A DNA stretch of 64,000 nucleotides, taken from positions 206,257 through 270,256 of the forward strand of contig DEMN01000008.1 in the NCBI GenBank assembly GCA_002359215.1, given 5' to 3'. The translations under genes and the position numbers were made by a program. How positions within the stretch are numbered: the first letter of the stretch is position 1; the number at the start of each line of letters is the position of its first letter. The notes under the pieces were generated by a model. It did no database searches. It worked only from the letters and a program-made list of their open reading frames with translations, and was not told where the DNA came from. Source of the DNA: Flavobacteriales bacterium UBA2669. GTDB taxonomy: Bacteria; Bacteroidota; Bacteroidia; Flavobacteriales_E; Vicingaceae. Shown here in pieces: positions 1-8,829 of this stretch.

Positions 1-2
1 AA

Positions 3-470
3 GGGTTGAACATGATGGCTTACAACAGATGTATTGGTACAAGATATTGTGCTAACAACTGTGCTTATAAAGTAAGAAGATTCAATTGGTTTAACTATAT
101 GGCTTATGATAAATTTACTGAAGTTAATCCAGCTCAAGATGATTTAGGAAGAATGGTATTAAATCCAGATGTAGTTGTTAGAGCAAGAGGGGTAATGGAA
201 AAATGTAGCATGTGTGTTCAAAGAATTCAAGCTGGAAAATTAGATGCTAAGAAAGCAAGTACTAAGGTACAGGATGGTGCAATTCAAACAGCATGTTCTG
301 GAGCTTGTCCTACAAATGCCATTACTTTTGGTGATTTGAATGATACAGAAAGCAAAATTAATGGAGATATGAACCATGATAGAGCTTACAGAGTAATAGA
401 AGAAGTTGGTCAGCAACCAAACGTATATTACTTAACAAAAGTTAGAAATTTAGAAAACAACGAAGCTTAA
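3..470 (+). CDS. actB: Alternative complex III subunit B, C-terminal part (truncated by window edge)
   Basis: This is the C-terminal piece of the iron-sulfur subunit of alternative complex III, the quinol:cytochrome c/acceptor oxidoreductase that replaces the bc1 complex in many Bacteroidota. The reading frame is open to the left edge, so the TTG at 6 is not a true start. Visible motifs are the ferredoxin-like cysteine clusters: a C-x5-C-x3-C group at the beginning (RCIGTRYCANNC), a KCSMC pair, and a C-x3-CP group (ACSGACPTNA) about 100 residues in. These bind [Fe-S] clusters on the periplasmic face. The stop is followed 12 bases later by actC, and the downstream order actC-D-E-F confirms the assignment. 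The molybdopterin-like N-terminal domain and actA must lie to the left of the window. Confidence 0.93.
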   Translation, partial: GLNMMAYNRCIGTRYCANNCAYKVRRFNWFNYMAYDKFTEVNPAQDDLGRMVLNPDVVVRARGVMEKCSMCVQRIQAGKLDAKKASTKVQDGAIQTACSGACPTNAITFGDLNDTESKINGDMNHDRAYRVIEEVGQQPNVYYLTKVRNLENNEA

Positions 471-482
471 AAAAGTATAAAA

Positions 483-1892
483 ATGCATAAAGAAGCCGCA
501 ATTAGAGAACCGTTAATACTAGGAGATGATGTAACTTACTCAAAAATCTCCGATGACGTATTAGCAACTATCGAAGGAAAAACAACTAAAGGTTGGAAAA
601 TATTAATGACCATAGCCGCTATAGTTGGTCTTTGGGGTGTAGGAAATATTCTTTACCTTATAGGAACAGGTATCGGAACTTGGGGATTGAATAAAACTGT
701 TGGTTGGGCGTGGGATATCACCAATTTTGTTTGGTGGGTTGGTATTGGTCACGCAGGAACATTAATTTCTGCTGTATTATTGTTATTCCGTCAGAAATGG
801 AGAATGGCAATTAACAGACCTGCAGAAGCAATGACCATCTTTGCCGTATTTATGGCAGGATTATTCCCAATGATACACATGGGTAGAATTTGGATGGCTT
901 ACTGGGTATTACCTTTGCCAAATGAGTTCGGACCAATGTGGGTAAACTTTAACTCTCCTCTTTTATGGGATGTATTTGCAATTTCAACTTATCTTTCTGT
1001 ATCATTAGTATTTTGGTATATTGGATTAATTCCCGATTTTGCAACCATTAGAGACAGAGCAAAATCTCCAGTTCCAAAATTAATGTATAGCTTATTAAGC
1101 TTCGGTTGGACAGGAAACGCTAAAGCTTGGCAACGATTTGAAGAAGTATCTTTAGTATTAGCAGGTTTAGCAACTCCACTTGTATTCTCGGTTCACTCTA
1201 TTGTATCTATGGATTTTGCCACTTCGGTAATTCCGGGTTGGCATACCACTATCTTCCCTCCATATTTCGTTGCAGGAGCGGTATTTTCTGGTTTCGCAAT
1301 GGTACAAACCTTAATGATTATTGTTAGAAAAGTGATGCACTTAGAAAAATATGTAACTATTAAACATATTGAGTATATGAATATCATTATAATTGTAACA
1401 GGTTCTATAGTTGGTGTTGCTTATTTAACAGAATTATTCATTTCTTGGTATTCAGGAGTTGAATACGAGTCTTATGCATTCATTAACAGATTTTCAGGTC
1501 CTTATGCTTGGGCTTATTGGTGTATGATGACATGTAATGTAATTTCTCCACATTTATTCTGGTGGAAAAAATTAAGAACCAACTTGGCTTTCACTTTTAT
1601 AATGTCCATTATTGTAAATATAGGTATGTGGTTCGAAAGATTTGTAATTATTGTAACTTCAGTTCATAGGGATTATTTACCGTCAAGTTGGTCTATGTTC
1701 TATCCAACTTGGGTTGATATAGGAGTTTTTATCGGAACATTAGGCTTATTTAGTGTGTTCTATTTATTATTCTTAAGATATTTCCCTGTGTTAGCACTTA
1801 ATGAATTGAAAACAATTTTAAAATCTTCAGGAGAAAAATACAAGAATATGTCTGATGAAGACTTTAAAAAATTACACCCAGTAAAAAAATAA
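483..1892 (+). CDS. actC: Alternative complex III subunit C (NrfD/PsrC-type quinol-binding membrane subunit)
   Basis: A 469-residue polytopic membrane protein of the NrfD/polysulfide reductase C family, the quinol-oxidising membrane anchor of alternative complex III. After a soluble N-terminal stretch of about 55 residues there are roughly ten hydrophobic helices, with His-containing loops such as GIGHAG, MIHMGR and FSVHSIVSMD that are typical of the quinone and haem environment in this family. The ATG at 483 lies 12 bases after the actB stop with no Shine-Dalgarno, as is normal for this phylum. It is in one transcription unit with actB upstream and actD 24 bases downstream. The tail (SDEDFKKLHPVKK) is charged and cytoplasmic. 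Confidence 0.93.
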   Translation: MHKEAAIREPLILGDDVTYSKISDDVLATIEGKTTKGWKILMTIAAIVGLWGVGNILYLIGTGIGTWGLNKTVGWAWDITNFVWWVGIGHAGTLISAVLLLFRQKWRMAINRPAEAMTIFAVFMAGLFPMIHMGRIWMAYWVLPLPNEFGPMWVNFNSPLLWDVFAISTYLSVSLVFWYIGLIPDFATIRDRAKSPVPKLMYSLLSFGWTGNAKAWQRFEEVSLVLAGLATPLVFSVHSIVSMDFATSVIPGWHTTIFPPYFVAGAVFSGFAMVQTLMIIVRKVMHLEKYVTIKHIEYMNIIIIVTGSIVGVAYLTELFISWYSGVEYESYAFINRFSGPYAWAYWCMMTCNVISPHLFWWKKLRTNLAFTFIMSIIVNIGMWFERFVIIVTSVHRDYLPSSWSMFYPTWVDIGVFIGTLGLFSVFYLLFLRYFPVLALNELKTILKSSGEKYKNMSDEDFKKLHPVKK

Positions 1893-1916
1893 TTATATCG
1901 TTAGAAACTTTTAGTT

Positions 1917-2441
1917 ATGTCAGATAAAAAACTATACGCAATTTATGATGATGATTATGTACTTTTAGAAAGTGCAAAACATCTGGTTTCAAAAGGAATT
2001 CACATTAGAGATGTATTTTCTCCTTTTCCTATTCATGGAATAGATCCTGTTATTGGATTAAAAAGAACTCGTATTGCAATTACTGCATTTATTTATGGAA
2101 TGATAGGTGTTTCCCTTGCATTAACAGGAATGTGGTATTTTATGATTCAAGATTGGCCAATGAATATAGGGGGAAAACCTAATTTTTCATTAATTGATAA
2201 TATTCCGGCATTTGTTCCGGTAACATTTGAATTTGGAGTATTATGTGCTGCACACGGTATGTCTTTTACTTATTTATTAAGAAACTGGACTTTACCTGGT
2301 TTTAAAGCTAGAAATCCTTATCCAAGTACAACTGATAATAGATTTGTGATGGAAATTCATCCTAGCGATAGCGGAATGACAGCTGAAGAAATTAAAACAG
2401 CTCTTAATGAAACTTATGTACTTCAGATTGACGAAAAATAA
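1917..2441 (+). CDS. actD: Alternative complex III subunit D (DUF3341)
   Basis: A 174-residue DUF3341 protein, a small membrane subunit of alternative complex III. It has a soluble N-terminal half with the family motif region around DVFSPFPIHGIDP, then two transmembrane helices (roughly residues 57-80 and 99-120), and a short C-terminal tail. It presumably stabilises contacts between the membrane subunits ActC/ActF and the periplasmic subunits; no catalytic residues are expected. It follows actC by 24 bases and precedes actE, whose preferred start lies 34 bases after the actD stop. An upstream in-frame extension of actE overlaps the actD 3' end but is unlikely to be used. Confidence 0.9.
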   Translation: MSDKKLYAIYDDDYVLLESAKHLVSKGIHIRDVFSPFPIHGIDPVIGLKRTRIAITAFIYGMIGVSLALTGMWYFMIQDWPMNIGGKPNFSLIDNIPAFVPVTFEFGVLCAAHGMSFTYLLRNWTLPGFKARNPYPSTTDNRFVMEIHPSDSGMTAEEIKTALNETYVLQIDEK

Positions 2442-2475
2442 AACGATTAATTTAGAGATTATAAAAAATATAAAC

Positions 2476-3123
2476 ATGAAAAACTACCTGAACAATAGCA
2501 TAAAAATAGTTGGAATGGTTGCTATTATTTCTCTTTTTTCTTGTAAAGAAGAAAATGGTTTAGCACCTGAATATATGCCTGATATGTATCGTTCTCCTTC
2601 TATAGAAACTTATGTAGATTATGGTGAATTAAGAGGAAAACAAGGTGATGATTCTTTGAGAAATACACTTACAGCAAGAAAACCTGTTGAAGGAACCATA
2701 CATAGAGGTTTTACTCCTTATCCTTACGAAAATTCTATTGAAGGCTATAATCAAGCAGGAGAGTTTTTAAAGAGTCCTTTTGATTATACAGAACAATCTG
2801 TAGCTAAAGGAAAAGAATTGTACGGAATGTTCTGTGTTCATTGTCATGGAGGAGCCGGACAAGGAGATGGTTCATTAGTAGAAAGAGAAGTTTTTCCTCC
2901 ACTACCGGTTAAATTTACTGAGAGTTTAGAATTACCAGAAGGTAAAATGTTTCATACCATTACTTTCGGCAAAGGATTAATGGGCCCTCATGCTTCTCAG
3001 TTAACTCAAGAAGAAAGGTGGCAATTAATTCACTACATTAGAGTAGGATTTATGAAAAAACCATTAACTGCAGATATGGGTCAAACCGCTGTTGTTGCTG
3101 ATACAAATGCTGTAGTACAATAA
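2476..3123 (+). CDS. actE: Alternative complex III subunit E, monohaem cytochrome c lipoprotein
   Basis: A cytochrome c subunit of alternative complex III, about 215 residues from the ATG at 2476. I chose this start because it gives a lipoprotein signal peptide (MKNYLNNSIK, hydrophobic core, then SLFSC) and avoids overlap with actD; the frame is open back to 2407 but that extension has no signal. One haem c site, CVHCH, is followed by a C-terminal helix with the axial-Met region MGPHASQLTQEERWQLIHYIR. The lipidated Cys would anchor the protein in the membrane, with the haem in the periplasm passing electrons from the ActA/ActC core. It lies between actD and actF in the usual order. Confidence 0.9.
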   Translation: MKNYLNNSIKIVGMVAIISLFSCKEENGLAPEYMPDMYRSPSIETYVDYGELRGKQGDDSLRNTLTARKPVEGTIHRGFTPYPYENSIEGYNQAGEFLKSPFDYTEQSVAKGKELYGMFCVHCHGGAGQGDGSLVEREVFPPLPVKFTESLELPEGKMFHTITFGKGLMGPHASQLTQEERWQLIHYIRVGFMKKPLTADMGQTAVVADTNAVVQ

Positions 3124-3161
3124 AATTTAAAAAGAAGATTACACTAAAAACATTTTAACAA

Positions 3162-4373
3162 ATGGAATATACAATATCAAAAAACGCGAAACTAACTACT
3201 ATTATTCTTATTGTAGTTGGTTTGCTAGCTTTAATTGTTGGTTTAACTACTGATCATGGTCACCATGTTTCTCAAAGATTTTGGGCTAACTTATTAGTAA
3301 ATGGGTATTTCTATTTTACTATTTCATTAGCAGCACTGTTCTTTTTAGCCTTACAATATGTTTCAGAAATGGCTTGGGGAGTAACTACGCATAGAGTTTT
3401 TCAGGCAATAATGAGCTTTATGCCTATTGGAGCAGTAGTTTTATTGGCAGTGTTTATTGCTGGAGCAGCTCATATGCACCATTTATACCACTGGATGGAT
3501 CCTGAAGTTCATAATCCTGAAAGCAGTCATTATGATGAATTAATTGCAAATAAAGGTGCTTACTTAAACATTCCATTTTTCTTTGTTAGATCATTAATCT
3601 ACATTGGTGTTTGGATGTTTTTTGCTTATTGGTTTAGAAAAAAATCTATGGAAGAAGATCAATTAAACCTAGCTGCCGGAGATGTTTCTCCAATTTATAA
3701 AAGAAGTATATTCATGGGTGTATTGTTTATTTTCTTCTTTGCCTATACATCTTCATCTTCAGCGTGGGATTGGTTAATGAGTATTGATACACACTGGTTC
3801 AGTACATTGTTTGGATGGTATGCTTTCTCAGGAATGTGGGTATCATGTATGATTTTCGCTGTGGTATTAGTATTGTACCTAAAAGGTAAAGGTTTCCTAA
3901 AAGAAGTAAACGATAGCCATATTCACGATTTAGGTAAGTGGATGTTTGCTATTAGTTGTTTATGGTCTTACCTATGGTTCTCTCAGTTTATGTTAATTTG
4001 GTATTCTGATATACCGGAAGAGGTAACATATTACTTATTTAGATTTGAGCATTATAAATTATTATACGTAGGAACTTTCTTTGTAAACTTCTTATTACCA
4101 TTCTTTATTTTAATGTCGAGAGATGCAAAGAGAAACGCAGTATTCTTATTGCCTATCGCTTTAATTATCTTTGTAGGGCACTGGTTAGACGTTCTAACTA
4201 TGGTGTTACCAGGAACTATGTTTGAAGACGGTCAACTAGGAATGGTTGAAATAGGAATGTTCTTAATGTTTACAGGAGTTTTCATATTTGTAGTGTTAAC
4301 ATCACTTACTAAAGCATCATTGGTTACTAAAAACCACCCAATGCTTGATGAAAGTTTACATTTACATCACTAA
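3162..4373 (+). CDS. actF: Alternative complex III subunit F (second NrfD-like membrane subunit)
   Basis: A 403-residue polytopic membrane protein, the ActF subunit of alternative complex III and a diverged NrfD-type fold paralogous to ActC. About ten hydrophobic helices are visible, with conserved polar and aromatic positions such as the SSSSAWDWLMSID segment and the FRFEHYKLLYVGTFF segment. It starts 38 bases after actE and is the last gene of the operon: a strong intrinsic terminator begins 23 bases after its stop. In many Bacteroidota the act genes are followed by cytochrome oxidase genes; none follow here, so the oxidase partner must be encoded elsewhere. Confidence 0.9.
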   Translation: MEYTISKNAKLTTIILIVVGLLALIVGLTTDHGHHVSQRFWANLLVNGYFYFTISLAALFFLALQYVSEMAWGVTTHRVFQAIMSFMPIGAVVLLAVFIAGAAHMHHLYHWMDPEVHNPESSHYDELIANKGAYLNIPFFFVRSLIYIGVWMFFAYWFRKKSMEEDQLNLAAGDVSPIYKRSIFMGVLFIFFFAYTSSSSAWDWLMSIDTHWFSTLFGWYAFSGMWVSCMIFAVVLVLYLKGKGFLKEVNDSHIHDLGKWMFAISCLWSYLWFSQFMLIWYSDIPEEVTYYLFRFEHYKLLYVGTFFVNFLLPFFILMSRDAKRNAVFLLPIALIIFVGHWLDVLTMVLPGTMFEDGQLGMVEIGMFLMFTGVFIFVVLTSLTKASLVTKNHPMLDESLHLHH

Positions 4374-4396
4374 TTATAGATTGAATAATTTAGTTT

Positions 4397-4428
4397 TAAA
4401 AAGCACGCTATTTAGCGTGCTTTTTTTG
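4397..4428 (+). terminator. Intrinsic terminator of the act operon
   Basis: An inverted repeat (AAAAGCACGCTA, then its complement TAGCGTGCTTTT, with a two-base centre) is followed by a run of T. It sits 23 bases after the actF stop and ends the act operon. The remaining 130 bases up to the convergent PAP2-like gene show nothing further. Confidence 0.9.
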
Positions 4429-4561
4429 TCTGTTATTAATTTTTATCATTGGGAGTGTTGTAGTTAAACATCTATGAGAAATACATTAATTTAAAATGAA
4501 ATGTATTAGGTAATCTATATATTGATGTTATAGATAACAATAAAGTTGTTGTATTGTTCCA

Positions 4562-5167
4562 TCAAAAATAGAATACAGCAAACTGTGTAGCAATTCCAAG
4601 TAAAAATCCCGTATAAATTTGAGCGTGGGTATGAGCATTTAAAATTAACCTAGCAGTAGCTACTAAACCAAAAACAACAAGTAAAGCCACTATAAAAATG
4701 CTTACATCAGCTTGCAATTTGGTAGCTACACATAAAAATGCTCCAAGTAACCCTCCAACACCAACGGCATGAGCACTAATTTTCCATTTTATATTGATGA
4801 TACAAGCTAAAATAATAGCATAAGTGGCTCCTATGATAAAATTAAAAATAATAGGAATTACCGTTGTTTGTTTGAGTAGATAAAGTGTAAAAATATAGGA
4901 AATAATAGTAATGATATAAGGAATAATTCGCTCCTTAGACGCATACATTTGTATGCTGGTAATAATTCCTCTATTGCGAAGAAAAAGAACAGAAAGCAAT
5001 GGAATTATAAAAGTTACAAGAGCGACTAAAAGAACAGTAAATTGCTTTAATTTAAAATGTACTGCGTAGTTTATATAAGTGTCCGTATTAAATAATAGGA
5101 ATAACCCAAGAGTGGGCATCAATAATGGATTGAAGAGTATAGAAATTATTTTTGCAGCTAACCTCAT
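4562..5167 (-). CDS. PAP2-like polytopic membrane protein
   Basis: A 201-residue membrane protein with about six hydrophobic helices. The C-terminal half carries the spaced motifs KISAHAVGVGG and ARLILNAHTHAQIYTGFLLG. These match the pattern of membrane PAP2-type phosphatases (a K/SAH block, then R and H residues near a conserved QxxxG), although the classic upstream KxxxxxxRP block is not obvious. Proteins of this look are common in Bacteroidota; the substrate, perhaps a lipid or undecaprenyl phosphate, cannot be told from sequence. It starts 8 bases after the rpoN stop on the same strand, so it is probably co-transcribed with rpoN. Confidence 0.6.
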   Translation of the reverse strand: MRLAAKIISILFNPLLMPTLGLFLLFNTDTYINYAVHFKLKQFTVLLVALVTFIIPLLSVLFLRNRGIITSIQMYASKERIIPYIITIISYIFTLYLLKQTTVIPIIFNFIIGATYAIILACIINIKWKISAHAVGVGGLLGAFLCVATKLQADVSIFIVALLVVFGLVATARLILNAHTHAQIYTGFLLGIATQFAVFYF

Positions 5168-5175
5168 GCTTTCAA

Positions 5176-6636
5176 TTAAATTTCTTTACGTAATCGGGCT
5201 ACAGGAATATTTAATTGCTCTCGGTATTTAGCAATTGTTCTTCTGGCAATGTTGTAGCCTTTATCGTTAAGTAATTTAGAAAGTTTTTCGTCTGTTAATG
5301 GTTTGCGTTTATCTTCATCCTCCACAGCATTTTGCAAAATCTTTTTTACCTCCCTACTTGAAACTTCTTCACCACTATCAGTACTTAGTGATTCTGAGAA
5401 GAATGTTTTTAAAAGAAAAGTTCCATATGGTGTTTGGATGTATTTGCTGTTTACAACACGAGAAATGGTTGATATATCCATATCTATTTCTTCGGCAATA
5501 TCTTTTAAAATCATCGGAACGATTAAGGTTTCATCACCTTCTAAAAAGTATTTTTTTTGTCTTTCAACAATTGCATCTACGGTTAACATAAGTGTGTGCT
5601 GACGTTGTCTTATGGCATCAATGAACCATTTAGCAGCATCTAACTTTTGTTTTACAAACATCAATGCATCTTTCTGCGATTTTGAAGGTTTTTCTTTTTG
5701 AGCTTTGTACCCTTCAATCATTTCTTTATAAGAACGACTAACTTTTAAATCAGGTGTATTTCTTCCATTTAAAGTGATGTCTATTTCTCCATCATCAACA
5801 GTAAGAACAAAATCAGGAACAATATGTTGGGTAACTCTTAAGCCATCATTAGATGAGTTTCCGGGTTTCGGATTTAACTTTAGAATTTCTTCAATTACTA
5901 ACCTTAAGTCATCTTCAGAAATACTGAGTTTTTCAATAATTTTTGAGTAATGTTTTTTAGAAAACTCATCAAAATAGTTAGTGATAATTTCTATCGCATT
6001 TTTAGAAATAAGAGTATGATGTTTTTTCTTGTTTAGCTGAATAAGTAAACATTCCTGAAGATTTCTTGCTCCAACACCTGCAGGGTCTAAATGCTGAATA
6101 AGTTTTACTATCTTTTCAACATGTTCTTTATCGGTAATAATATTTTGGGTAAACGCTAAATCATCGACTATGGCATTAATATCTCTGCGGAGATAACCGG
6201 CATCATCTAAACTACCAATAAGGTGTAGAGCAATGTTATGGTCATCATCATCCAAATTAAATAAATTAATTTGAGCCTCTAAGGTTTCCTGAAAAGTAGA
6301 ACCAACACTAATAGGTGTCTGCTTATCTTCATCATCTTTACTGTGATTGTTAGCAGTTAGCTTATAACTTGGCGTATCGGAATCATCAACATAATCATCA
6401 AAATTAAACTCTTTTTCAGCTTCGCTTCGTTCTTTCTCTTCATAATCATCATGCTGAGTAAGTTCCATCTCTTCCTCTTCATCTTTCCCTTCATCTAAAG
6501 CAGGATTGTTTTCCATTTCCTCTTTAATTCTTTGTTCGAGTGCAACGGTAGGCAGTTGCAACAATTTCATTAACTGAATTTGTTGAGGCGATAGCTTTTG
6601 CTGTAGTTTAAAACTTAATGTTTGTTTTAGTGCCAT
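5176..6636 (-). CDS. rpoN: RNA polymerase sigma-54 factor
   Basis: A 486-residue sigma-54. Region I is the Gln/Leu-rich N terminus (LSFKLQQKLSPQQIQLMKLLQLP), which contacts the AAA+ activator and RNA polymerase. A long acidic linker (about residues 40-110) is followed by the core-binding domain, the helix-turn-helix region and the RpoN box at residues 464-473 (ARRTIAKYRE), which reads the -24 element. It directs transcription only with a bacterial enhancer-binding protein, and none is encoded in this window. It lies 49 bases downstream of the bacilliredoxin gene and 8 bases upstream of the PAP2-like gene on the same strand. Confidence 0.97.
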   Translation of the reverse strand: MALKQTLSFKLQQKLSPQQIQLMKLLQLPTVALEQRIKEEMENNPALDEGKDEEEEMELTQHDDYEEKERSEAEKEFNFDDYVDDSDTPSYKLTANNHSKDDEDKQTPISVGSTFQETLEAQINLFNLDDDDHNIALHLIGSLDDAGYLRRDINAIVDDLAFTQNIITDKEHVEKIVKLIQHLDPAGVGARNLQECLLIQLNKKKHHTLISKNAIEIITNYFDEFSKKHYSKIIEKLSISEDDLRLVIEEILKLNPKPGNSSNDGLRVTQHIVPDFVLTVDDGEIDITLNGRNTPDLKVSRSYKEMIEGYKAQKEKPSKSQKDALMFVKQKLDAAKWFIDAIRQRQHTLMLTVDAIVERQKKYFLEGDETLIVPMILKDIAEEIDMDISTISRVVNSKYIQTPYGTFLLKTFFSESLSTDSGEEVSSREVKKILQNAVEDEDKRKPLTDEKLSKLLNDKGYNIARRTIAKYREQLNIPVARLRKEI

Positions 6637-6685
6637 TTATTATAAAGTTAAGCGTTAAGCTTCAATATTGTAGCGTAAGGCTAAA

Positions 6686-7096
6686 TTAACAATATTCGTT
6701 AAAAGCAGCAGCTAAATTTTCAGCAATCATTTCTGCCGGTCTTCCTTCAATATGATGTCTTTCAATAAAGTGAACTAATTTACCATTTTTAAATAACGCC
6801 ATTGATGGCGATGAAGGAGGATAAGGCAACATGTGTTTTCTTGCTTGATTTACCGCTTCGGCATCAACACCTGCAAAAACAGTGGTGATTCTATCCGGAC
6901 GTTTGTCGTTGGTAACTGCCATACGCGCAGCAGGACGTGCATTAGCTGCGGCACAACCACAAACAGAGTTAATTAAAACAAAAGTTGTTCCTTCGCTAGT
7001 GATGGCTTTATCAACAGCATCGGGAGTTAATAATTCTTCAAAACCTACTTCCGTAAGTTCGCTTTTCATTGGGGCTACTAATTCTGGTGGATACAT
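6686..7096 (-). CDS. Bacilliredoxin, BrxA/BrxB (YphP/YqiW) family
   Basis: A 136-residue thioredoxin-fold protein of the BrxA/BrxB family (formerly DUF1094). The signature CGC redox motif is at residues 46-48 (NSVCGCAAANARP), and an extra Cys is the final residue. In Firmicutes these proteins remove bacillithiol from S-bacillithiolated proteins in the cytoplasm. The presence of bshA at 54.8 kb in the same genome makes that role plausible here. A -7 promoter element (TATTTTTG) lies at 7132-7139 on the minus strand, giving a leader of about 30 bases. BrxA and BrxB cannot be separated with confidence from sequence alone. Confidence 0.88.
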   Translation of the reverse strand: MYPPELVAPMKSELTEVGFEELLTPDAVDKAITSEGTTFVLINSVCGCAAANARPAARMAVTNDKRPDRITTVFAGVDAEAVNQARKHMLPYPPSSPSMALFKNGKLVHFIERHHIEGRPAEMIAENLAAAFNEYC

Positions 7097-7131
7097 ATTT
7101 TTAAGTTTTTTATATGACTAAATAATTTCTA

Positions 7132-7139
7132 CAAAAATA
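7132..7139 (-). promoter_or_regulatory. Promoter -7 element upstream of the bacilliredoxin gene
   Basis: TATTTTTG on the minus strand matches the Bacteroidota -7 consensus TAnnTTTG, 35 bases before the ATG. No clear TTG is visible at the expected -33 spacing, so this is a partial match. Confidence 0.45.
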
Positions 7140-7242
7140 CTCAATCTAAACATAAAAATTTTCCCAAAGAGGGGCTTTTATAAAAATTAACAGTTGGGTA
7201 AGTTTTTCTATTCGTCATTCAGGAGGAATCTTGAAAGGAAAC

Positions 7243-7692
7243 TTAAACTCTATTTTTACTATCTATAATGATAGTAAATGGTCCTTCGTTAACTAAAGCC
7301 ACTTTCATATATGCACCAAACTCACCTGTTTTAAGTGGTCGTTGTAATAATGGAGTAAGCTCTTTTATGAAATCATTATATAAGTCTGTTGCTTTTGGAG
7401 GTTTGGCTGCCATAATAAAAGATGGTCGATTACCTTTTTTGGTACTCGCCATAAGCGTAAACTGGCTGATGATCAACACCTCACCATTAATATCATTTAC
7501 AGAAAGATTAGGAATGTTGGTGTTATCATCAAAAATTCTGAGTTGAGCAACTTTTTTAGTCAACCAAGTAATATCCTCTTCTTGGTCGTTTTCTTCTACG
7601 CCTAATAAAATTAATAAGCCTTTTCCTATTGAAGTAGTTTTGTTTTCAATGCTTACCGATGCCTCACTTACTCGTTGAATTACTGCTTTCAT
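7243..7692 (-). CDS. dtd: D-aminoacyl-tRNA deacylase
   Basis: A 149-residue DTD, which hydrolyses D-aminoacyl-tRNA and glycyl-tRNA(Ala) mistakes. The N terminus MKAVIQRVSEASVSI is typical. The active-site SQFTLMASTKKGNRPSF block and the C-terminal Gly-cisPro motif region NEGPFTIIID are both present, and the length is normal for the family. It starts 5 bases after the rsgA stop, so rsgA and dtd form one transcription unit. No terminator is obvious in the roughly 145 bases between its stop and the bacilliredoxin gene. Confidence 0.95.
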   Translation of the reverse strand: MKAVIQRVSEASVSIENKTTSIGKGLLILLGVEENDQEEDITWLTKKVAQLRIFDDNTNIPNLSVNDINGEVLIISQFTLMASTKKGNRPSFIMAAKPPKATDLYNDFIKELTPLLQRPLKTGEFGAYMKVALVNEGPFTIIIDSKNRV

Positions 7693-7697
7693 AAATA

Positions 7698-8633
7698 TTA
7701 ATACCCTTTACCTCTATAACTTTCACTTTCATTGTCGTTATACATCGACAAGTAATTTTGGTATCTGAAAGCAGCTATTTCGTTGTTTTCTACTGCTTTT
7801 TTTACAGCACATTTGGGTTCGTTAATATGCTGACAATTATTAAACTGACACTCGGATAACAATGCTCTCATTTCAATAAAATAATGTGAAAGTTCTGTTT
7901 TATCAAAGTCTATTAAACCAAAAGCCTTAATCCCCGGGGTATCTACCACAAAACCGCCAAAAGAAAGTTCGTGCATTTCGGCATAAGTGGTGGTGTGTTT
8001 TCCTAACTGATGCGCATCAGAAATAATAGAGGTTTTAAGTTGTAAGGAAGGTTCTATAAGGTTGAGTAAAGAAGATTTTCCTACTCCCGAATGTCCTGAA
8101 ACCAATGAAGTTTTATTTTTTAATTTAGCAATCAGTTGGTCAATATTTTTGTTGGCAGTTACAGAAATTGCCATGCATTCGTAACCAATTTTAGTATAGG
8201 TTTCCATTAAAAAATGGAGTTTTTCCATATCTTTTTCGGTATAAATATCCGTTTTATTAAAAACAATAGTGGTAGGAATGTGGTAAGCTTCGGCAGTAAT
8301 TAAAAACCGATCAATAAAACCTGTAGAAGTTTCGGGCTGAGCAACGGTAGCTATTAAAATAGCTTGGTCAACATTGGCAGCAATAATATGAGCTTGCTTA
8401 GAAAGATTGACCGATTTTCTAATAATATAATTGGTTCGGGGTTTAATTTCAGAAATAACAGGGTCCGTAGCTACATCGCTAACAATAACTTTGTCGCCAA
8501 CCGCTACCGGATTGGTAGTCTTAATATCCATCATTCTAAAGCTGCCTTTAATTCTCGCAGCCAATGTCTCGCCATTATTTATGCGTACATGATACAAGTT
8601 GCCAGTAGATTTTATTACGATTCCTTCTTCCAA
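7698..8633 (-). CDS. rsgA: Ribosome small-subunit-dependent GTPase A
   Basis: A 311-residue circularly permuted GTPase that assists late 30S subunit maturation. It has an N-terminal OB fold, then G4 NKTD (126-129), the P-loop GHSGVGKSS (180-188) and G3 DTPG (231-234), in the permuted order diagnostic of the family. A C-terminal zinc-binding set follows: C262, C267, H269 and C275. The start is a TTG at 8633; MEEGIVIKSTG matches the normal family N terminus and no ATG is nearby. It is divergent from the gldA-like gene across a 196-base spacer and is followed by dtd. Confidence 0.95.
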   Translation of the reverse strand: MEEGIVIKSTGNLYHVRINNGETLAARIKGSFRMMDIKTTNPVAVGDKVIVSDVATDPVISEIKPRTNYIIRKSVNLSKQAHIIAANVDQAILIATVAQPETSTGFIDRFLITAEAYHIPTTIVFNKTDIYTEKDMEKLHFLMETYTKIGYECMAISVTANKNIDQLIAKLKNKTSLVSGHSGVGKSSLLNLIEPSLQLKTSIISDAHQLGKHTTTYAEMHELSFGGFVVDTPGIKAFGLIDFDKTELSHYFIEMRALLSECQFNNCQHINEPKCAVKKAVENNEIAAFRYQNYLSMYNDNESESYRGKGY

Positions 8634-8744
8634 AATTATTTAGAATGTTAAAAAAACCAAAAGTAAGAAAATCGTAAATGTTCTAAAGCAAAATTCATTA
8701 CTTTCGTGCTTTAAATGCCGTAAAAACAAAAAATTTTAATTTTT

Positions 8745-8799
8745 TAATTTTACGAGCATCCTCGAAAAATTAGTTTTTCACAGAAAAACATTTTTCGGG
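8745..8799. promoter_or_regulatory. Two overlapping hairpins in the rsgA/gldA intergenic region
   Basis: Hairpin A: TAATTTT-a-CGAG at 8745-8756 pairs with CTCG-a-AAAATTA at 8761-8772 (11 pairs, one A-A mismatch, CATC loop), followed by GTTTTTC. Hairpin B: CTCGAAAAA at 8761-8769 pairs with TTTTTCGGG at 8791-8799, enclosing GTTTTTC at 8773-8779 paired with GAAAAAC at 8783-8789. The 3' arm of A and the outer 5' arm of B share 8761-8769, so the two cannot form together. The pair ends 30 bases before the gldA-like ATG. A weak -7-like element (TACTTTCG, 8699-8706) lies upstream. Confidence 0.5.
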
Positions 8800-8829
8800 A
8801 CTTATAACCTTTTAAACTTATAAACTAGC

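Noticed and set aside
4454..4520. Weak AATACATT/AATGTATT inverted repeat after the act operon terminator
   Set aside because: Eight AT-rich pairs with a long loop and no linked gene feature; no support for a functional RNA.
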